A stretch of 64,000 bases of DNA, taken from Xylanibacter muris. GTDB lineage: Bacteria > Bacteroidota > Bacteroidia > Bacteroidales > Bacteroidaceae. Under the pieces are notes generated by a model. The model searched no databases. It worked only from the letters and a program-made list of their open reading frames with translations, and was not told where the DNA came from. The stretch is taken from positions 186,001-250,000 of the forward strand of contig NZ_JABKKF010000002.1 of NCBI RefSeq assembly GCF_013166605.1, written 5' to 3'. Below, in pieces: positions 61,881-64,000 of this stretch. Both the position numbers and the translations under genes were made by a program. Every line of letters begins with the position of its first letter. Positions within the stretch are counted from its first letter, which is position 1.

Positions 61881-62471
61881 TCAGAAGTTATAAATAAGTG
61901 AGAACTTAAGATTTTCACCGTTCAGGTTGAAGTCAAATTCAGATGAAGCTTTAATGTTGTCTCCATCAGGTTTGTAGCTGGTGTAACCGAGGTAACCGAC
62001 TCTTGTGAGGAGTGTGAGCTTGTCTGTCAGATCTATTGCGATTCCTGGACGTACGCCAATTCCCCATTCGCTTGCTTTTTCACTTTCAGAATACTCTTTA
62101 CCGGTGTCTTCGTCGTTATAAGTCTTGGTTTCTTTTAAATGTGCATAACCGAAGCTGGCTTCTCCAAACAGGCTGACCTTATTCCATTTTACGAATGTGT
62201 ATCTGATATACGGCTCGATTGCGAATACATCATTTTTTAAGTCTCCTTCTTTAGAATGACCGTAACCGAGCATAAGACCGATGCTCATGTTGTCATCAAG
62301 TTTGTATCCGATTTCCGGTACAAGATTTATTGTTGTCTTAGTGTCTACATCTGCTTTCTCATGATGGTAAGGTTTGTATGAATTGAAACCGATACCACCA
62401 CCGATATAAACCTGTGCACTTGCACTGAACGTTACAGCCATAAAGGCAATCATTAACATTAGTTTCTTCAT
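61881..62471 (-). CDS. Outer-membrane beta-barrel protein (OmpW/OmpX-like size)
   Basis: 196 residues with signal peptide MKKLMLMIAFMAVTFSASAQ. Eight or so strands: VYIGGGIGFNSYKPYHH, NLVPEIGYKLDDNMSIGLML, IEPYIRYTFVKWNKVSLFGE, WGIGVRPGIAIDLTDKLTLL, ending in LKFSLIYNF with a terminal Phe, as outer-membrane barrels do. It belongs to the small outer-membrane beta-barrel family; role unknown (porin-like or structural). Promoter at 62536-62566. Confidence 0.88.
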   Translation of the reverse strand: MKKLMLMIAFMAVTFSASAQVYIGGGIGFNSYKPYHHEKADVDTKTTINLVPEIGYKLDDNMSIGLMLGYGHSKEGDLKNDVFAIEPYIRYTFVKWNKVSLFGEASFGYAHLKETKTYNDEDTGKEYSESEKASEWGIGVRPGIAIDLTDKLTLLTRVGYLGYTSYKPDGDNIKASSEFDFNLNGENLKFSLIYNF

Positions 62472-62535
62472 AATCGTAAGAAATTTAATTGTTTGACATA
62501 AATGTTTTTGTCTCTAAATTTATAAGAGTACTTTG

Positions 62536-62566
62536 CAAAGATATGTTTATTTTTTAATATAACAAA
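62536..62566 (-). promoter_or_regulatory. Promoter of the OMP gene
   Basis: Minus strand TTTG (62563-62566), 19-base spacer, TATCTTTG (62536-62543), a full consensus. Overlapping it begins an AT-rich hairpin (CTTGAAAAAAA...TTTTTTTCAAG, 62573-62609). Confidence 0.85.
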
Positions 62567-62857
62567 TGTTTTCTTGAAAAAAAATGACTTAGTCGCATTT
62601 TTTTCAAGAAAGATATTGACTGTTTGGTTTATATGGGAATAATATTTTCCTATTTGTAAGATATTGTATGTTTATAGACTGTTTTGGTGCATTTTATGTA
62701 TCCTTCAATTTTGTAGATTAAGGATTATGCTTGTATTTTTGTTTTAATCATTATTATTTGTATGGTGACTATTATGGAAATCCAAGTTTTATTATTATAT
62801 ATACTTAATGTAGTAGATAAAATAAAGAAAAAACTCATTGTTTCGGATAAAAAGCAT

Positions 62858-62865
62858 TAATTTTG
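62858..62865 (+). promoter_or_regulatory. -7 box of the C1B peptidase gene
   Basis: TAATTTTG, 29 bases ahead of the ATG at 62895; an ATTG at 62837-62840 could be the -33 box (17-base spacing). The stretch 62610-62857 is AT-rich and shows no gene. Confidence 0.55.
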
Positions 62866-62894
62866 CAGTAATTATATATAATAATGTAAATAGA

Positions 62895-64000
62895 ATGAAT
62901 AAACAACATTTTTTTATTGCCGCAGCTTTCATGTTCGCCGTGTCTTCGTATTCTCAGACAAAAGACGGTGGTATTTCTCAGCAGATGCTGAGTGAGATAC
63001 AGAAAGCCCAGAAAATGACGAGTGCCGACAAGGCTTTGGCAAATGCCATTGCCGCAAACTCTATTGACAATCTTGCGAAAAATCATGCCGCTGCAGGTGA
63101 ACTTGACACTTATTTCAGTGTTGAGACAAAGAAGCAAAGCATTACCGACCAGCAGAGTTCAGGACGTTGTTGGATGTTCAGCGGGATGAATGTCTTGCGT
63201 TCGAATTTTGCGCAGAAAACAGACTCGCTTACTGTGGATTTCTCACAGAGCTATCTTTTTTTCTGGGATCAGCTGGAGAAAGCAAATCTTTTTCTGCAGG
63301 GAGTCGTAGATAATGCGAAAAAGCCGATGGAGGATGTGCGTGTGCAGTTCTTTTTCAAGAATCCTCTTAATGACGGCGGTACTTTTTGCGGAGTCGCGGA
63401 TTTGGCAGAAAAGTATGGACTTGTGCCTAAATCTGTAATGCCGGAGACGTTCTCAAGTGACAATACTTCGCGCATGTCAAGGCTCATATCATCCAAATTG
63501 CGTGAGTTCGGTCTGCAGTTGCGTCAGATGGTGGCCGACGGGCGTAAAGCTTCCGAAATAAAAGCAGCAAAGACAAAGATGCTTGCCACAGTATATCACA
63601 TGTTGGCCATAACAATTGGCGAGCCACCGGCAAAGTTTACATACGCATTTAAAAATAAGAGCGGCCGGACGGTTGGTGAGGAGAAGACTTATACTCCTTT
63701 GGAATTTTATAAAGAGGTGGTAGGCGATAAACTGAACGGTTCGTTTATCATGGCCATGAATGATCCGCGTCGTCCGTACTACAAGACATACGAAGTTGAA
63801 TACGATCGTCACACATACGACGGCCATAACTGGAAATATATCAATCTGCCTATGGATGAGATTGAGCAGATGGCCATAGCATCTTTGAAAGACGGCCGTA
63901 AGCTGTACAGCTCTTATGATGTGGCGAAGTTCCTCGACCGTAAGCGCGGCTATGCAGACCTTGAAAATTTCGACTATGAGTCGCTTATGGGTACGACATT
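62895..64000 (+). CDS. Peptidase C1B (bleomycin hydrolase/aminopeptidase C), N-terminal part
   Basis: Frame open from ATG 62895 to the window end (368 codons so far). Signal peptide MNKQHFFIAAAFMFAVSSYS indicates secretion, unlike cytoplasmic PepC. The catalytic Cys lies in TDQQSSGRCWMFSGMNVLRS, the typical C1B motif (Q-x-x-GRCW-f-s). Other family traits: FSQSYLFFWDQLEKANLFLQ, NPLNDGGTFCGVADLAEKYG, and FIMAMNDPRRPYYKTYEVEY. The His and Asn of the triad would lie beyond the end. It is a periplasmic aminopeptidase of Bacteroidales type. Confidence 0.95.
   Translation, partial: MNKQHFFIAAAFMFAVSSYSQTKDGGISQQMLSEIQKAQKMTSADKALANAIAANSIDNLAKNHAAAGELDTYFSVETKKQSITDQQSSGRCWMFSGMNVLRSNFAQKTDSLTVDFSQSYLFFWDQLEKANLFLQGVVDNAKKPMEDVRVQFFFKNPLNDGGTFCGVADLAEKYGLVPKSVMPETFSSDNTSRMSRLISSKLREFGLQLRQMVADGRKASEIKAAKTKMLATVYHMLAITIGEPPAKFTYAFKNKSGRTVGEEKTYTPLEFYKEVVGDKLNGSFIMAMNDPRRPYYKTYEVEYDRHTYDGHNWKYINLPMDEIEQMAIASLKDGRKLYSSYDVAKFLDRKRGYADLENFDYESLMGTT

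Overview
The window looks like a chromosomal segment of a Bacteroidales bacterium, most likely Prevotellaceae. Evidence: promoters of the Bacteroidota type (TAnnTTTG at -7, TTTG about 19-20 bases upstream), almost no Shine-Dalgarno sites, an RprX/RprY-like two-component pair, and several families typical of the group (DUF3078, DUF4421, DUF1460, DUF3244, DUF5107). Genus and species cannot be fixed from the sequence alone.

Layout. 1-1870: end of thiL, tRNA-Phe and an AlkD-type DNA glycosylase. 1878-5230: two tandem paralogues of a membrane TPR protein with a C-terminal HTH-like segment; one is broken by a 49-bp tandem duplication. 5430-13080: an apparent peptide natural-product (RiPP) locus: a DUF3244 secreted protein, an 86-residue precursor with a double-glycine leader and seven cysteines spaced 6,6,6,6,6,8, a SPASM radical SAM maturase, an outer-membrane beta-barrel, a C39-peptidase ABC exporter and a very short membrane-fusion-like protein. 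13263-15149: a TonB-dependent receptor. 15532-22780: histidine genes hisG-hisD-hisC and, detached, hisB, separated by a lytic transglycosylase, a DUF4160/DUF2442 pair, a 22-bp palindromic repeat array and a gene remnant. 22809-41913: mostly housekeeping and envelope genes (oxidoreductase, DUF4421, DUF1460 amidase, DUF1232, MFS plus S9 peptidase, yidC, pyrG, DUF3078, DUF1573, GH105, aspS, two small DNA-binding-like proteins, GtrA). 42180-42346: two tandem tRNA-Lys genes. 42521-57056: a carbohydrate-use cluster (sugar MFS, DUF5107-TPR, GH78, GH35, GH2, two AraC regulators) without SusC/SusD. 57341-64000: rprX-rprY, rpsF-rpsR-rplI, an OMP and the start of a C1B peptidase.

Most notable: the CX5-repeat precursor and its maturation/export genes; the 49-bp duplication that splits one TPR gene (removing it restores exactly the 524-codon length of the neighbour); two unrelated intergenic arrays that share a 22-bp period with dyad-symmetric units; and a family of dispersed intergenic hairpin repeats built of two modules. 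Functions are assigned from recognisable motifs and gene order; no database search was possible.
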